A stretch of 64,000 nt of DNA from Ferrimonas balearica (GCF_019802085.1 NZ_JAHVHV010000001.1:930001-994000); one strand, 5' to 3'. Counted from the first letter of the stretch, positions 15,759-24,173 are shown. Notes: generated by a model not told the origin, from the letters alone. Numbers and translations are program-made.

Positions 15759-16535
15759 ATGACCTCCTTTAGCAAACGTACCCTGGCCGCACTGGCCGTC
15801 AGCACCGCCCTGTTCACCCTGCCGGCCCTGGCGGCCGACCTGGAGAACGAGTCCTACAGCATCGGCGCGTCCTTCGGTAAGTACCTCTCCGGTCAGTTGG
15901 AAGGTCAGAAGGATCTGGGCCAGGACGTCGATCTCGATGCGCTGATGGACGGCGTGGAAGACGCGCTCAAAGGCGACACCCGCCTGGACGCCGAAGCGAT
16001 GCTGGACCACCTCAACGCCCGCGCCGAACGCCTGAACACCGCCCTGCAGGACAAGCAGCAGGCGGAGATGGACGCGCTCAAAGCCGCCAACGAGGCCTAC
16101 CTGACCGAGAACGCCGCAAAGGATGGCGTGGTGGTGACAAAGTCCGGCCTGCAATACCAGGTGCTGGCCGAAGGCGAAGGCGACAAGCCGTCCGCCGAAG
16201 ATGTGGTGACCGTCCACTTCAAGGGCTGGACCATCGACGGCACCCAGTTTGAAAACACCTACACCAAGGGTGAGCCCTCCAAGATGAGCCTCATCCACAC
16301 CATTCCCGGTTGGGAAGAGGGCGTCCAGATGATGTCCCCCGGGGCCAAGTACCGCTTCGTGGTGCCCGCCAGCCTGGCTTACGACATCCAGGACCCAAAG
16401 TCCGCTATGGCGCCGCACTCCGCTTTGATTTTTGAAATTGAGCTGATCGCCTTCACTGAGCCCAAGGCCGGCAACTTCGGTCACGGGGCCTCCATGGGCG
16501 GCGCCTCCATGGACGACGCGCTCCAGCTGCAATAA
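15759..16535 (+). CDS. Periplasmic FKBP-type peptidyl-prolyl isomerase of the sir operon
   Basis: Protein of 258 residues with a signal peptide (LFTLPALA). An N-terminal helical dimerisation domain of the FkpA/Mip type (about 25-120) is followed by an FKBP domain (about 130-235) with the pattern VVTVHFKGWTIDGTQFENT and IPGWEEGVQMM. It has a glycine/methionine tail (GHGASMGGASMDD). An isomerase next to the octahaem sulfite reductase gene is also known in Wolinella (mccB), so assistance in SirA folding is likely. The tail could bind a metal, which is speculative. Confidence 0.9.
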   Translation: MTSFSKRTLAALAVSTALFTLPALAADLENESYSIGASFGKYLSGQLEGQKDLGQDVDLDALMDGVEDALKGDTRLDAEAMLDHLNARAERLNTALQDKQQAEMDALKAANEAYLTENAAKDGVVVTKSGLQYQVLAEGEGDKPSAEDVVTVHFKGWTIDGTQFENTYTKGEPSKMSLIHTIPGWEEGVQMMSPGAKYRFVVPASLAYDIQDPKSAMAPHSALIFEIELIAFTEPKAGNFGHGASMGGASMDDALQLQ

Positions 16536-16580
16536 GCCCGTTTTTGCCAACCCGATCGGTCGATGATGTTAGAGGTTCCG

Positions 16581-17237
16581 ATGACCCCATTAGCCTTGCC
16601 CTTAGTGGCGCTTCTGCTCTGCGTTTGCGGGATTCTGCTGCTGCAACACCAGCGGTGTGCGGTGCGGTGTCCCTCGCCCGGCAAGGTGTTCCCAATGGTC
16701 CTGATGTCCATTCTCATCCTCCCTGCAATGCTCCTCTACGGCCAGTTGGGCCGCCCGGGGGATTGGGACACCGGCACCGTCGATCATCGGGTTGGCTACC
16801 TGCTGCAAAAAACCATCAACGAAGACCGCCTCGCGCTGGACGCCAGCCCGTCGGATCCCGAGCGCCATCTCACTCTGGCGCGCAGCCTCGCGGCGGGCGG
16901 CCAATACGACGAGGCGGTCTCCGTGATGGAGCAACTGCTGGCCCAGCAGGCCCCCCAGGCTTCCTGGCTCGGGCTCAAGGCCAGCTACCTCTACTACCGG
17001 GACGGGCGCACCCTCAGTGATGACGCCCAGGCCCTGGTAGACCGGGCCCTGACCCTGGACAGCGCGGACGTGACCACGCGGATGCTGCTGGCCAACCGGG
17101 CCTACCTCGGTGGCCACTACCCAGAGGCCATCGGGCATTGGGAGGCCCTGTTGGCCAGCGACACCGCCCAGGTGAACCGAACTGCCATCGGTAACGCCAT
17201 CGCCAAGGCGCAGGCGCGGCTGGACGCGGCCCAGTAG
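16581..17237 (+). CDS. CcmI-like TPR protein of the sir operon
   Basis: Protein of 218 residues. Two N-terminal membrane helices (PLALPLVALLLCVCGILLL and VLMSILILPAMLLYG) are followed by a periplasmic TPR domain (about 85-210) with LARSLAAGGQYDEAV and LLANRAYLGGHYPEAIGHWEALL repeats. This is the NrfG/CcmI arrangement; such proteins present apocytochrome c to the CcmF/H lyase. With the divergent ccmF/ccmH/thioredoxin set it completes a dedicated maturation machine. The start ATG 16581 follows AGAGG; two earlier in-frame ATGs are possible. Confidence 0.8.
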   Translation: MTPLALPLVALLLCVCGILLLQHQRCAVRCPSPGKVFPMVLMSILILPAMLLYGQLGRPGDWDTGTVDHRVGYLLQKTINEDRLALDASPSDPERHLTLARSLAAGGQYDEAVSVMEQLLAQQAPQASWLGLKASYLYYRDGRTLSDDAQALVDRALTLDSADVTTRMLLANRAYLGGHYPEAIGHWEALLASDTAQVNRTAIGNAIAKAQARLDAAQ

Positions 17238-17270
17238 GCCCCCTGTTTCCATAACAACGAGGATGATGAT

Positions 17271-17981
17271 GTGAACCAACTGAAGCTACACCGGCGCCAG
17301 TTCCTGCAAGGGCTCGGCGCGGGGACCGCGGCGGTGACCCTGGCATCGTGCACCAGCACGGAGGAGGGCGCCGAGGGCGAAACCCGGCCTCACTACGTGA
17401 TGATGTTCGATCAGACCCAGTGCACCGGCTGTGGCCGCTGCAAGGACGCCTGCAACAAAGCCAACCACCTGCCCGAAGGGATGGCCCGTCTGGCGATGGA
17501 GCGACAGAGCGACCGGGTGGAGGGCGACGTCTGCCCCACCTGCGGCAAAACCCAGTGCAACTGCGATCGCAAGTACGTACGGGTCTCCTGCCAGCAGTGC
17601 CAGAAAGCCCCCTGCGTCATGGTGTGCCCCACCGGTGCCGCCTACCGCGACGAGGCCACCGGCATCGTTTCCATGGACGGCAGCAAGTGCGCCGGCTGCA
17701 AGTACTGCATCGGCGCCTGCCCTTACAACGCCCGTCAGATAAACCCCGACACCGACGTGGCGGACAACTGCGACTTCTGCCTGCACAGCAAACTGGCCAA
17801 GGGCGAACAGCCCGCCTGCGTCCAGGCCTGCCAGTACGGCGCCCTGGTATTCGGTGACGCCAACAACCCCAACAGCTACGTCAGTCGTCTGCTGGCGGTG
17901 AAAAACACCCAGCGGATCCGACCCCATCTGGGCACCGAGCCCAGCCTGCGTTACGTCGCCAAACTCAAGCCGGAGGTGTGA
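17271..17981 (+). CDS. sirC: SirC-type [4Fe-4S] ferredoxin subunit of the sulfite-reductase quinol oxidase
   Basis: Protein of 236 residues with a twin-arginine-type signal (HRRQFLQGLGAGTAAVTLASC), which also resembles a lipobox. It carries four cysteine clusters of NrfC type: CTGCGRCKDAC, CPTCGKTQC...CQQCQKAPC, CAGCKYCIGAC and CDFC...CVQAC, enough for four [4Fe-4S] centres. With SirD it oxidises menaquinol and passes electrons to SirA. The start is GTG 17271. The leader ACGAGGATGATGAT before it is complementary over 10 nt to the seed of sRNA unit 3. It overlaps the region of the sirD Shine-Dalgarno. Confidence 0.93.
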   Translation: MNQLKLHRRQFLQGLGAGTAAVTLASCTSTEEGAEGETRPHYVMMFDQTQCTGCGRCKDACNKANHLPEGMARLAMERQSDRVEGDVCPTCGKTQCNCDRKYVRVSCQQCQKAPCVMVCPTGAAYRDEATGIVSMDGSKCAGCKYCIGACPYNARQINPDTDVADNCDFCLHSKLAKGEQPACVQACQYGALVFGDANNPNSYVSRLLAVKNTQRIRPHLGTEPSLRYVAKLKPEV

Positions 17982-17983
17982 GC

Positions 17984-18928
17984 ATGAACGGCATCGACTT
18001 TACCACGGGCCTGGGCGGCGCCATCGCCTGGCCCTGGCCCATCGCGGTCTACCTGTTCTTCGCCGGGATCTCCGGCGGGGCGCTGTCGGTGGCCATGCTG
18101 ATGCGCTTCTACAAGGGTCAGACCGGCAACACGCCGCTGCTCAAGGCCGCCAGCGTGGTCTCCGTGGTCACCATCCTGCTGGGCATGCTCTGCCTGGTGT
18201 TGGATCTGACCAACCCGCTGTTTTTCTGGAAAATCCTGGTTTTCTACAACTTTAACTCCGTGATGTCCCTCGGGGTGGTGGTGCTCTGCCTCTACATCCC
18301 GCTGACCATGGTGATCGCCGCCTTCGCTCTGCGGGACGAGCTGGCCCGGGTGCCGCAAATTGCCTTCCTGCTGCCCTGGCTGGATCGCCTGGCGGGCCTG
18401 CGTCGCCCCTGCGAATGGGCGGGGCTCATCAGCGCCGTGGCGGTGTGCGCCTACACCGGTTTCCTAATCTCCGCCCTGGTGCGCTTCCCCATCATCAACT
18501 CCTCCATCCTGCCCGCGCTGTTTGTGGTTTCCGGCCTCTCCGCCGGCACCGCGGTGGCCAAGCTGGTGGCGGTGAAGCTGTTTGGCGAAGACCTGCACAG
18601 CAGCGAGATGCACCTGCTGCACGGCGCCGAGTGGCCCATCATGGCGGTGGAGGCGATGTTCCTGTTCATGCTGTTCAGTGGCCTCATCTTCGGTGACGCC
18701 GCCGGCAACGCCGCCATGGCCGCCTTCTCCGAAGGGGTGTGGGGCGCGCTGTTCTGGTTTGGCGTGGTGGGCCTGGGCTTTGCCCTGCCACTGGCCTTCA
18801 ACTTCGCCTTCGGCACCCGTTTCGCCCACTCACACCGGGCCTTCTACCTCACCTGCGCCAGCGTGGTCAGCGGCATGATGTGTCTGCGTCTGTTCCTGCT
18901 GATGGGCGGTCAGGTGTACGGCCTGTAG
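17984..18928 (+). CDS. sirD: SirD-type NrfD-family membrane quinol dehydrogenase
   Basis: NrfD/PsrC-type membrane protein of 314 residues with about eight helices. It begins MNGIDFTTGLGGAIAWPWPIAVYLFFAGISGGAL, the conserved NrfD N-terminus given here in outline. It anchors SirC and oxidises menaquinol on the periplasmic side. The ATG 17984 has GGAGG 7 nt upstream, located in the end of sirC, so the two are coupled. It is followed by an in-operon terminator at 18936-18962. Confidence 0.93.
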   Translation: MNGIDFTTGLGGAIAWPWPIAVYLFFAGISGGALSVAMLMRFYKGQTGNTPLLKAASVVSVVTILLGMLCLVLDLTNPLFFWKILVFYNFNSVMSLGVVVLCLYIPLTMVIAAFALRDELARVPQIAFLLPWLDRLAGLRRPCEWAGLISAVAVCAYTGFLISALVRFPIINSSILPALFVVSGLSAGTAVAKLVAVKLFGEDLHSSEMHLLHGAEWPIMAVEAMFLFMLFSGLIFGDAAGNAAMAAFSEGVWGALFWFGVVGLGFALPLAFNFAFGTRFAHSHRAFYLTCASVVSGMMCLRLFLLMGGQVYGL

Positions 18929-18935
18929 TGGCGTT

Positions 18936-18962
18936 CGCCGGGGGCAACCCCGGCGCTTTTTC
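18936..18962 (+). terminator. Intrinsic terminator between sirD and the nosL-like gene
   Basis: A CGCCGGGG/CCCCGGCG 8-bp stem with GCAA loop, followed by CTTTTTCT. It probably reduces expression of the copper-maturation genes relative to sirA-sirD. Confidence 0.7.
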
Positions 18963-18978
18963 TCCCTGGAGTTTTGCT

Positions 18979-19491
18979 ATGCGCACGTTTCTTTTCCTCG
19001 CCGCCGGCCTGATGCTGGCCGGCTGCTCCGAAGCCCCGGCCCACAATGTCTCCCCCATCGCCCAGATTGAGCAGCAGGACCGCTGCCACCTGTGCGGCAT
19101 GGTGGTGATCCAGCAGCCCGGCCCCAAGGGCACCGCGGATCTGGCCACCGAGCAGCGGCTGAAGTTCTGCTCCACCCGGGATCTCTTTGAGTTCGCCCTG
19201 CAGCCGGACAATCGCCGCCAGGTGGTGCAGCTTCTGGTGCACGACATGGGCAGCAGCGACTGGTTCCGCCCCGACGACGAGCAGTTCGTCGACGCCGAGT
19301 CCGCCTGGTACGTCTACGGCTCCAACCGCAAGGCTGCCATGGGCCCGGCCCTGGCCACCTTTGCCCATCAGAAGGCCGCCCAGGCCTTTGCCGATCAGTA
19401 CGGCGGCCGCCTGTTCCAGTTCGACGACATCTCCCTGGAGCTGCTGCGCAGCCACAAGGGCGGTCAGCACGCGGCCCACCAGGGCCACTGA
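18979..19491 (+). CDS. NosL-like copper-binding lipoprotein of the sir locus
   Basis: Lipoprotein of 170 residues with lipobox LMLAGC. The NosL signature CHLCGMVV near residue 36-43 contains the Cys/Met Cu(I) ligands. The C-terminal tail HKGGQHAAHQGH is histidine-rich. NosL is a copper chaperone for nitrous oxide reductase; here no nosZ is present, and SirA/MccA has a haem-copper active site, so Cu(I) delivery to SirA is the obvious inference. Start ATG 18979 has GGAG upstream. It is 2 nt from the nosD-like gene. Confidence 0.9.
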   Translation: MRTFLFLAAGLMLAGCSEAPAHNVSPIAQIEQQDRCHLCGMVVIQQPGPKGTADLATEQRLKFCSTRDLFEFALQPDNRRQVVQLLVHDMGSSDWFRPDDEQFVDAESAWYVYGSNRKAAMGPALATFAHQKAAQAFADQYGGRLFQFDDISLELLRSHKGGQHAAHQGH

Positions 19492-19493
19492 TC

Positions 19494-20774
19494 ATGCGCC
19501 TGCGCGGTCTGTTCGCCCTGGCCCTGTTGCTGAGTGTCCCGGCCTTTGGCCGCACCCTGCTGGTGGCCACACCGGAGCAGCTCAGCCCCCAACTGGCCGC
19601 GGCCCAGGAGGGCGACACCCTGCTGCTGGCCCCCGGCCAGTACACCGGCCCCCTGACGCTCGATAAACCTCTGACGTTGGTGGGCCAGCCGGGCACCGAG
19701 CTTGTTGCCGTTGGCGGTGGGTCGGTGCTGGTGATCGACGCCTCCGACGTCACCGTGCGGGGGATGACCGTCAAAGGCGCCAGCCAGGCGCTGTTTGGCA
19801 AGACCGCCGGGATCCAGGTGCTGGCGGGGCACGAGCGGGTGCGCCTCGAGGCCAACCGCATTGAGGGGCAGGGCTTTGGCATTCGTGCCGACGGTGCCCG
19901 GCATCTGAAGATCCGCCGTAACCACATCGGTGGCGATCCGGCCCTGGCGCTGGTGCTGCGTGGGGATGGGATCCACCTCAACGGCGTCGAGGAGGCCTGG
20001 GTGGAGGAGAACCGCATCGAGCGGGTGCGCGATGGCGTCTATCTGGAGAGCAGCCGCGACATCAGCGTGCGCGGCAATCTGATGGCCGATCAGCAATACC
20101 CTTTGCACCTGATGTACGCCGAGGGGATCCAGGCCTGGGACAACCAGGCCGAGAACGTCGCCGGCGGCTGGGCGCTGATGGACTCCAAAGAGGTGGAGCT
20201 GCACCACAACAGCGTCACCGGCGCCCGGGAGTTTGGCATTTTGCTCAACATGACCGAGCAGGCCCGGGTGTGGGAGAACCGGGTAAAGGGGGTGCACAAC
20301 CCCGACAGCCAGGATCTGTTCGACGGCCAGGGCAAGGGGCTGTTCATCTACGGCGCCTCCGGCAACACCGTGTTTCGCAACCGCTTCGAGGACAGCGAAA
20401 TCGGCATCATGATGGCCCTGGGGGGCGAGGACAACCAACTCTACGCCAACGCCTTTGTCCATAACCGCACCCAGGTGAAGTACCTGGGGGAGCAAACCGT
20501 GGTGTGGAGCCACTGCGGCGTGGGCAACTACTGGAGCGGCTACGACGGCTACGACCTGGACGGCAACGGCGTGGGGGACACCCCCTTTCGGCCCAACGAC
20601 GATCTCGACCGCCTGTTCTGGCTCTACCCCGAAGCCCGCTTTTTGCTCGACAGCCCGGTGGTGCGGGTGATCCGCTACCTGCTGCAGCGCCGTCCCGCCG
20701 CCACCGGCCCCGGGGTGGTGGACTTAACCCCCCTGATGACGGCCCCGCTTTCCACACTGGAGTCCCCCCAATGA
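19494..20774 (+). CDS. NosD-like periplasmic beta-helix protein of the sir locus
   Basis: Protein of 426 residues with a signal peptide (FALALLLSVPAFG). It is a right-handed beta-helix of the NosD/CASH type with many N-R-I/ D-G-I repeats, such as VRLEANRIEGQGFGIRADG and AWVEENRIERVRDGVYLES. The conserved NYWSGYDGYDLDGNGVGDTP block of NosD is present. NosD works with the NosFY ABC transporter in copper-site assembly. Its stop overlaps the start of the next gene (ATGA). Confidence 0.9.
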   Translation: MRLRGLFALALLLSVPAFGRTLLVATPEQLSPQLAAAQEGDTLLLAPGQYTGPLTLDKPLTLVGQPGTELVAVGGGSVLVIDASDVTVRGMTVKGASQALFGKTAGIQVLAGHERVRLEANRIEGQGFGIRADGARHLKIRRNHIGGDPALALVLRGDGIHLNGVEEAWVEENRIERVRDGVYLESSRDISVRGNLMADQQYPLHLMYAEGIQAWDNQAENVAGGWALMDSKEVELHHNSVTGAREFGILLNMTEQARVWENRVKGVHNPDSQDLFDGQGKGLFIYGASGNTVFRNRFEDSEIGIMMALGGEDNQLYANAFVHNRTQVKYLGEQTVVWSHCGVGNYWSGYDGYDLDGNGVGDTPFRPNDDLDRLFWLYPEARFLLDSPVVRVIRYLLQRRPAATGPGVVDLTPLMTAPLSTLESPQ

Positions 20775-21670
20775 CCCAACCCGCCCTCTACGCCCGCGCC
20801 TTGCGTAAGGCTTACCAAGGCCACGAGGCCCTAAAAGGGGTCGACGTTACCCTGGCACCCGGACAGATGCTGGCCCTGCTGGGCCATAACGGCGCCGGCA
20901 AAACCACCCTGATGAAACTGATCCTGGGCCTTTTGACCCCTGACGGCGGCGAGCTGTCGGTGCTGGGGGCCCAGCCCTGGGACCGGAGCCAGCGCCATAA
21001 GCTGGCCATCGGTTACCTGCCGGAGCAGGTGAGCCTCTACCCGCAGATGACCGGCGAGGAGCTGCTGAGCTACTTCGCTGACCTGCGTGGCGTCTGTCGC
21101 CAACGGGTGGGGGAGCTGCTGGCGGAGCTGGATTTGGCCCACGTCGCCTGCCGCGCGGTGGGCCAGTACTCCAAGGGGATGCGCCAGCGTTTGGGGCTGG
21201 CCCAGGCCCTGTTGGGGGAGCCCAAGCTGTTGCTGTTGGATGAGCCCACCGTGGGGCTGGACCCGGACTCCTCCGCCTACCTATACCACTGCCTGGCCCA
21301 GCAGGTGGCCCGGGGCTGTGCGGTGATCGTCTGCACCCATGAGCTGACCCTTATCGAGCCCCATTTTGACCAGGCGCTGATCCTGGCTGGCGGTCAGGTG
21401 CGCGCTGCCGGCACCCTGGCCCAGCTGCGCCGCCAGGCGGGGCTCAAGCACCGCATCATACTGGACCGGCCCGCCGGCGCTCTGGCACAGGACGCCATGC
21501 TGGCTCCCCTGTACCGGCACCAGACCCAGAGTCTGCTGGTGGAAGCCGAGCAACGGGCGGAGGTGATCGCCCGCCTGGCCAAACATCAACGGATGGACTT
21601 TACCGTCACCGCCCCCAGCCTGGCGGAGATCTACCACCATCACCAAGGCACCCTGGAGGTGGCCCGATGA
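20771..21670 (+). CDS. NosF-like ABC transporter ATP-binding protein of the sir locus
   Basis: ABC ATPase of 299 residues: Walker A GHNGAGKTT, Q-loop LPEQVSLYPQMTGEE, signature YSKGMRQRLGLAQ, Walker B LLLLDEPTVGLD, and the H-loop CTHE. The C-terminal extension of about 70 residues is as in NosF. It overlaps both neighbours by 4 nt, so it is translated with the NosD and NosY homologues. Recent work on NosDFY supports coupling of ATP hydrolysis to copper-chaperone handling; here the client would be SirA. Confidence 0.9.
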   Translation: MTQPALYARALRKAYQGHEALKGVDVTLAPGQMLALLGHNGAGKTTLMKLILGLLTPDGGELSVLGAQPWDRSQRHKLAIGYLPEQVSLYPQMTGEELLSYFADLRGVCRQRVGELLAELDLAHVACRAVGQYSKGMRQRLGLAQALLGEPKLLLLDEPTVGLDPDSSAYLYHCLAQQVARGCAVIVCTHELTLIEPHFDQALILAGGQVRAAGTLAQLRRQAGLKHRIILDRPAGALAQDAMLAPLYRHQTQSLLVEAEQRAEVIARLAKHQRMDFTVTAPSLAEIYHHHQGTLEVAR

Positions 21671-22485
21671 ACCCCGTCCTGGTCATTGCCCGCAAGGCCT
21701 TCAAAGATGGCCTGCGCAGTCGCTGGCTGGTGAGCCTGACCGGCTGCTTCTTTGCCCTCTCCCTGGCGTTGGCGCTGTTTGGCTCCGCCGCCACCGGCAC
21801 CCTGTCCCTGGCCCGCTGGCAGGACACCCTCTCCACCCTGGCCACCCTGGCGGCGGTGCTGATCCCGCTGATTGCCATCCAGCTGAGCTTTGACAGCTTT
21901 GTCGGCGAGCGGGAGGAGGGCACCCTGCTGTTGATGCTCTCCTACCCATTGCACCGGCGGCAGATCTTGCTGGGCAAGTTCGCCGGCCAGGGGGGGATCC
22001 TGGCGCTGACGGCGCTGATGGGTTTTGGCCTGACCGGGCTCATCCTCTTTGTGATGACGCCGGAGGCCCAGCGCCAGGGGCTGGGGGCGGCCTTTGCGCT
22101 CTTTATCCTCTCGGCGGTGCTGCTGGGCTGGGTGTTCATCGCCCTGGGTTACTGGGTGAGCCTGGGCGCCCAGAGCAAGGGCCAGGCGGCGGCCAAGCTG
22201 TTCGCCCTCTGGTTCGGCTTTGTGCTGCTCTATGATTTGCTGCTGCTGGGCTTGCTGGTGGGGCAGGGCAGCGGGGCCTGGGGGCGGGGATTGATTCTGT
22301 TAAACCCCGTGGACCTGTTCAGGCTGTTGAACCTGATGGCGATGGAGCACGAGTCGGTCACCGGCGTCCTGTCGCTGTTTCGCGATGCCGCCCTGGGACC
22401 GGGCTGGATGCTGCTGGCGATGCTTGCCTGGTTGGGGGCGCTCTTGTGGCAAGCCCAGCGACGCCTCAGCCGGTTAAGCCTCTGA
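21667..22485 (+). CDS. NosY-like ABC transporter permease of the sir locus
   Basis: Membrane protein of 272 residues with six predicted helices. It begins NPVLVIARKAFKDGLRSRW and contains the SFVGEREEGTLLLMLSYPL cytoplasmic loop typical of NosY/ABC-2 permeases, plus LGRG/LLNPVDLFRLL near the C-terminus. It is the last gene of the sir/nos-like operon. There is no clear terminator directly after it; hemG follows 130 nt downstream. Confidence 0.9.
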   Translation: MNPVLVIARKAFKDGLRSRWLVSLTGCFFALSLALALFGSAATGTLSLARWQDTLSTLATLAAVLIPLIAIQLSFDSFVGEREEGTLLLMLSYPLHRRQILLGKFAGQGGILALTALMGFGLTGLILFVMTPEAQRQGLGAAFALFILSAVLLGWVFIALGYWVSLGAQSKGQAAAKLFALWFGFVLLYDLLLLGLLVGQGSGAWGRGLILLNPVDLFRLLNLMAMEHESVTGVLSLFRDAALGPGWMLLAMLAWLGALLWQAQRRLSRLSL

Positions 22486-22614
22486 GACCAGACCAGATAC
22501 CGGGTTTGAGACCCCGGTTGGCCCGGATGTGCAAAGTGGTGAAGTTGGTCATATTCGGTGGTTAAACACTTGTCTAAGATAGGCATCAGAACGATTTGCC
22601 CAGTGAGGTGGCCC

Positions 22615-23145
22615 TTGAGCACAACCCTGCTTATCTACGCCAGTCAGTTTGGCCAGACCCATAAGATCAGCGAGCGGATCCGCACCCAGCTGGAAGAGAA
22701 AGGGGAAACCGTCGAAATGGTGCCCCTGGCCGAGGCCCCCAAGTCCCTGGAGGGCTACGACAAGGTGCTGCTGGCCTGCAGCATCTACCACGGCAAGCAC
22801 CGGCCGGAGCTGTACCAGTATATCGCCGAACACCAGGCGGAACTGGACGCCCGTCACAACGCGTTTTTCTCGGTGAACCTGGTGGCCCGCAAGCCCCACA
22901 AATCGGACCCGGACACCAACCCCTACGTGCGCCAGTTTCTGACCAAGACCCCGTGGCAACCCAAGCTGCTGGGCGTCTTTGGCGGCGTCATCGATTACCA
23001 GCGCTACAACTGGTTTGATCGCAACATCATCCGCTTCATCATGTACCTGACCAAGGGGCCCACGGATCCCAACAGTCAGATCGAGTACACCCAGTGGGAC
23101 CGGGTCGACCAGTTCGCCCTGGAGTTTGCCGGACTGGGCCGATGA
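22615..23145 (+). CDS. hemG: Protoporphyrinogen IX dehydrogenase HemG (flavodoxin type)
   Basis: Flavodoxin-fold protein of 176 residues. The FMN phosphate loop is YASQFGQTHKISERI, with CSIYHGKHRPELYQYI and FGGVIDYQRYNWFDRNIIRFIM as in E. coli HemG. It oxidises protoporphyrinogen IX to protoporphyrin IX and passes electrons to the quinone pool. I place the start at TTG 22615, with GAGG 7 nt upstream; the longer ATG frame from 22558 adds 19 unconserved residues. The stop overlaps the start of the cytochrome b561-like gene, so they are coupled. Placement beside a multihaem cytochrome locus makes sense for haem supply. Confidence 0.9.
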   Translation: MSTTLLIYASQFGQTHKISERIRTQLEEKGETVEMVPLAEAPKSLEGYDKVLLACSIYHGKHRPELYQYIAEHQAELDARHNAFFSVNLVARKPHKSDPDTNPYVRQFLTKTPWQPKLLGVFGGVIDYQRYNWFDRNIIRFIMYLTKGPTDPNSQIEYTQWDRVDQFALEFAGLGR

Positions 23146-23648
23146 GCCGCCTGGAGCCCTGGCTGCACCGGCTGCTGATCCTGGCAGTGATCTGGCTGTT
23201 CGCCACCGCCGATTGGGTGCGCATGGCCAATCGCATCCCCAGCAGCGCCTCCTTCTGGGACTGGGCCCACATCGTGGTGGGCCTGCTGGCCACGGTGCTG
23301 ACGGTGGCCTTCACTCGCCACTGCTGCAAAGCCGGCCAGTGGCGCCAGTACTTCCCCTACCTGGTGGGGGACTTAAAACCGACTCTCAGCGATCTCACCG
23401 GCCTGTTCCGCGGGCGCCTGCCCCGGGCCGGCGGCAACGGCCTGCTCGCCTTTATCGAGGGGATCGGGCTGATTCTGATGCTGGCGGTGGCCGCCACTGG
23501 CATCGGCTGGCTCATCACCCAGGGCAGCACCGACGCCATGTTCTGGCGCAAGCAGCACATCTTCGCCGCCTCGGGCCTGCTGGGTTTCCTGGTGGTGCAC
23601 GCCCTGGCGGGGCTCATCTCCGTGGTGGATCTCATCCGCGACGCCTAA
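23142..23648 (+). CDS. Cytochrome b561-like membrane protein coupled to hemG
   Basis: Protein of 168 residues with four predicted transmembrane helices. Histidines at helix positions (WLHRLL, WAHIVVG, RKQHIFAASG, VVHALAG) fit two b-type haems as in the prokaryotic cytochrome b561 family. Its ATG overlaps the hemG stop (ATGA). It may carry electrons from HemG to quinone, or simply be an unrelated redox carrier; the sequence does not decide. A good terminator follows. Confidence 0.75.
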   Translation: MSRLEPWLHRLLILAVIWLFATADWVRMANRIPSSASFWDWAHIVVGLLATVLTVAFTRHCCKAGQWRQYFPYLVGDLKPTLSDLTGLFRGRLPRAGGNGLLAFIEGIGLILMLAVAATGIGWLITQGSTDAMFWRKQHIFAASGLLGFLVVHALAGLISVVDLIRDA

Positions 23649-23666
23649 AGGCTGAACTGTCTTGTT

Positions 23667-23694
23667 AACGCCGGGCTACTGCCCGGCGTTTCTG
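23667..23694 (+). terminator. Intrinsic terminator after the hemG pair
   Basis: AACGCCGGGC/GCCCGGCGTT stem followed by TCTG; the T-run is weak. Confidence 0.65.
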
Positions 23695-23789
23695 TTGTAT
23701 CCATTTGTTAGGGAAAGGCAAAGTGCATTGAGCCCGGTCTCATTGCCGCCCTAGACTCGCTGTGATCAACCTCAAATGGAGAGTAAGAA

Positions 23790-24173
23790 ATGCGAGTTTA
23801 CGCCCTGGTTTTGGCATCGGCACTGGGTCTGGCGGGCTGCTTTGGCGGCACCCCGGCGGCGGACTCCGGTGTGGTGGACCTGCAGCGCACCATGAAAGCG
23901 ATGGGACAGGAGTGGAAGGGGCTGAACCGCAGCGAGGAACCCGAGTCCCAGGCGGAGCACCTGGCCCAACTGCACACCCTGGCGGCGGACGCCGGCCAGG
24001 CGATGGTGCGCCGCGGCGAGCAAAACGCCTACGAGGCGGGGATGGGCGAGTTTCTTGAGGCCATCGAACAGGCCCAGGCTGCGCTGAGCGACGGCGACCA
24101 GGTTCGTTTCCTGGCCCTGCTGGAGGAGCTGGACGGCCTACGCAAGCAGCACCACTGCAGCTTCAAGCCCTAA
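23790..24173 (+). CDS. Small lipoprotein resembling cytochrome b562
   Basis: Protein of 127 residues with lipobox LGLAGC. The mature part is a predicted four-helix bundle. An N-terminal Met in the first helix (DLQRTMKAMGQEW) and His near the C-terminus (LRKQHHCSF) are placed like the haem ligands of cytochrome b562, but the match is weak and the final C-S-F is unusual. If it binds haem it would be a periplasmic electron carrier near the sulfite-reductase genes. It could also be a non-haem helical lipoprotein. Confidence 0.6.
   Translation: MRVYALVLASALGLAGCFGGTPAADSGVVDLQRTMKAMGQEWKGLNRSEEPESQAEHLAQLHTLAADAGQAMVRRGEQNAYEAGMGEFLEAIEQAQAALSDGDQVRFLALLEELDGLRKQHHCSFKP

Noticed and set aside
18979-22485. 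A nitrous oxide reductase (nos) operon
   Set aside because: nosZ and nosR are absent, and the genes follow sirA-sirD; the Nos homologues are therefore interpreted as copper maturation for SirA.
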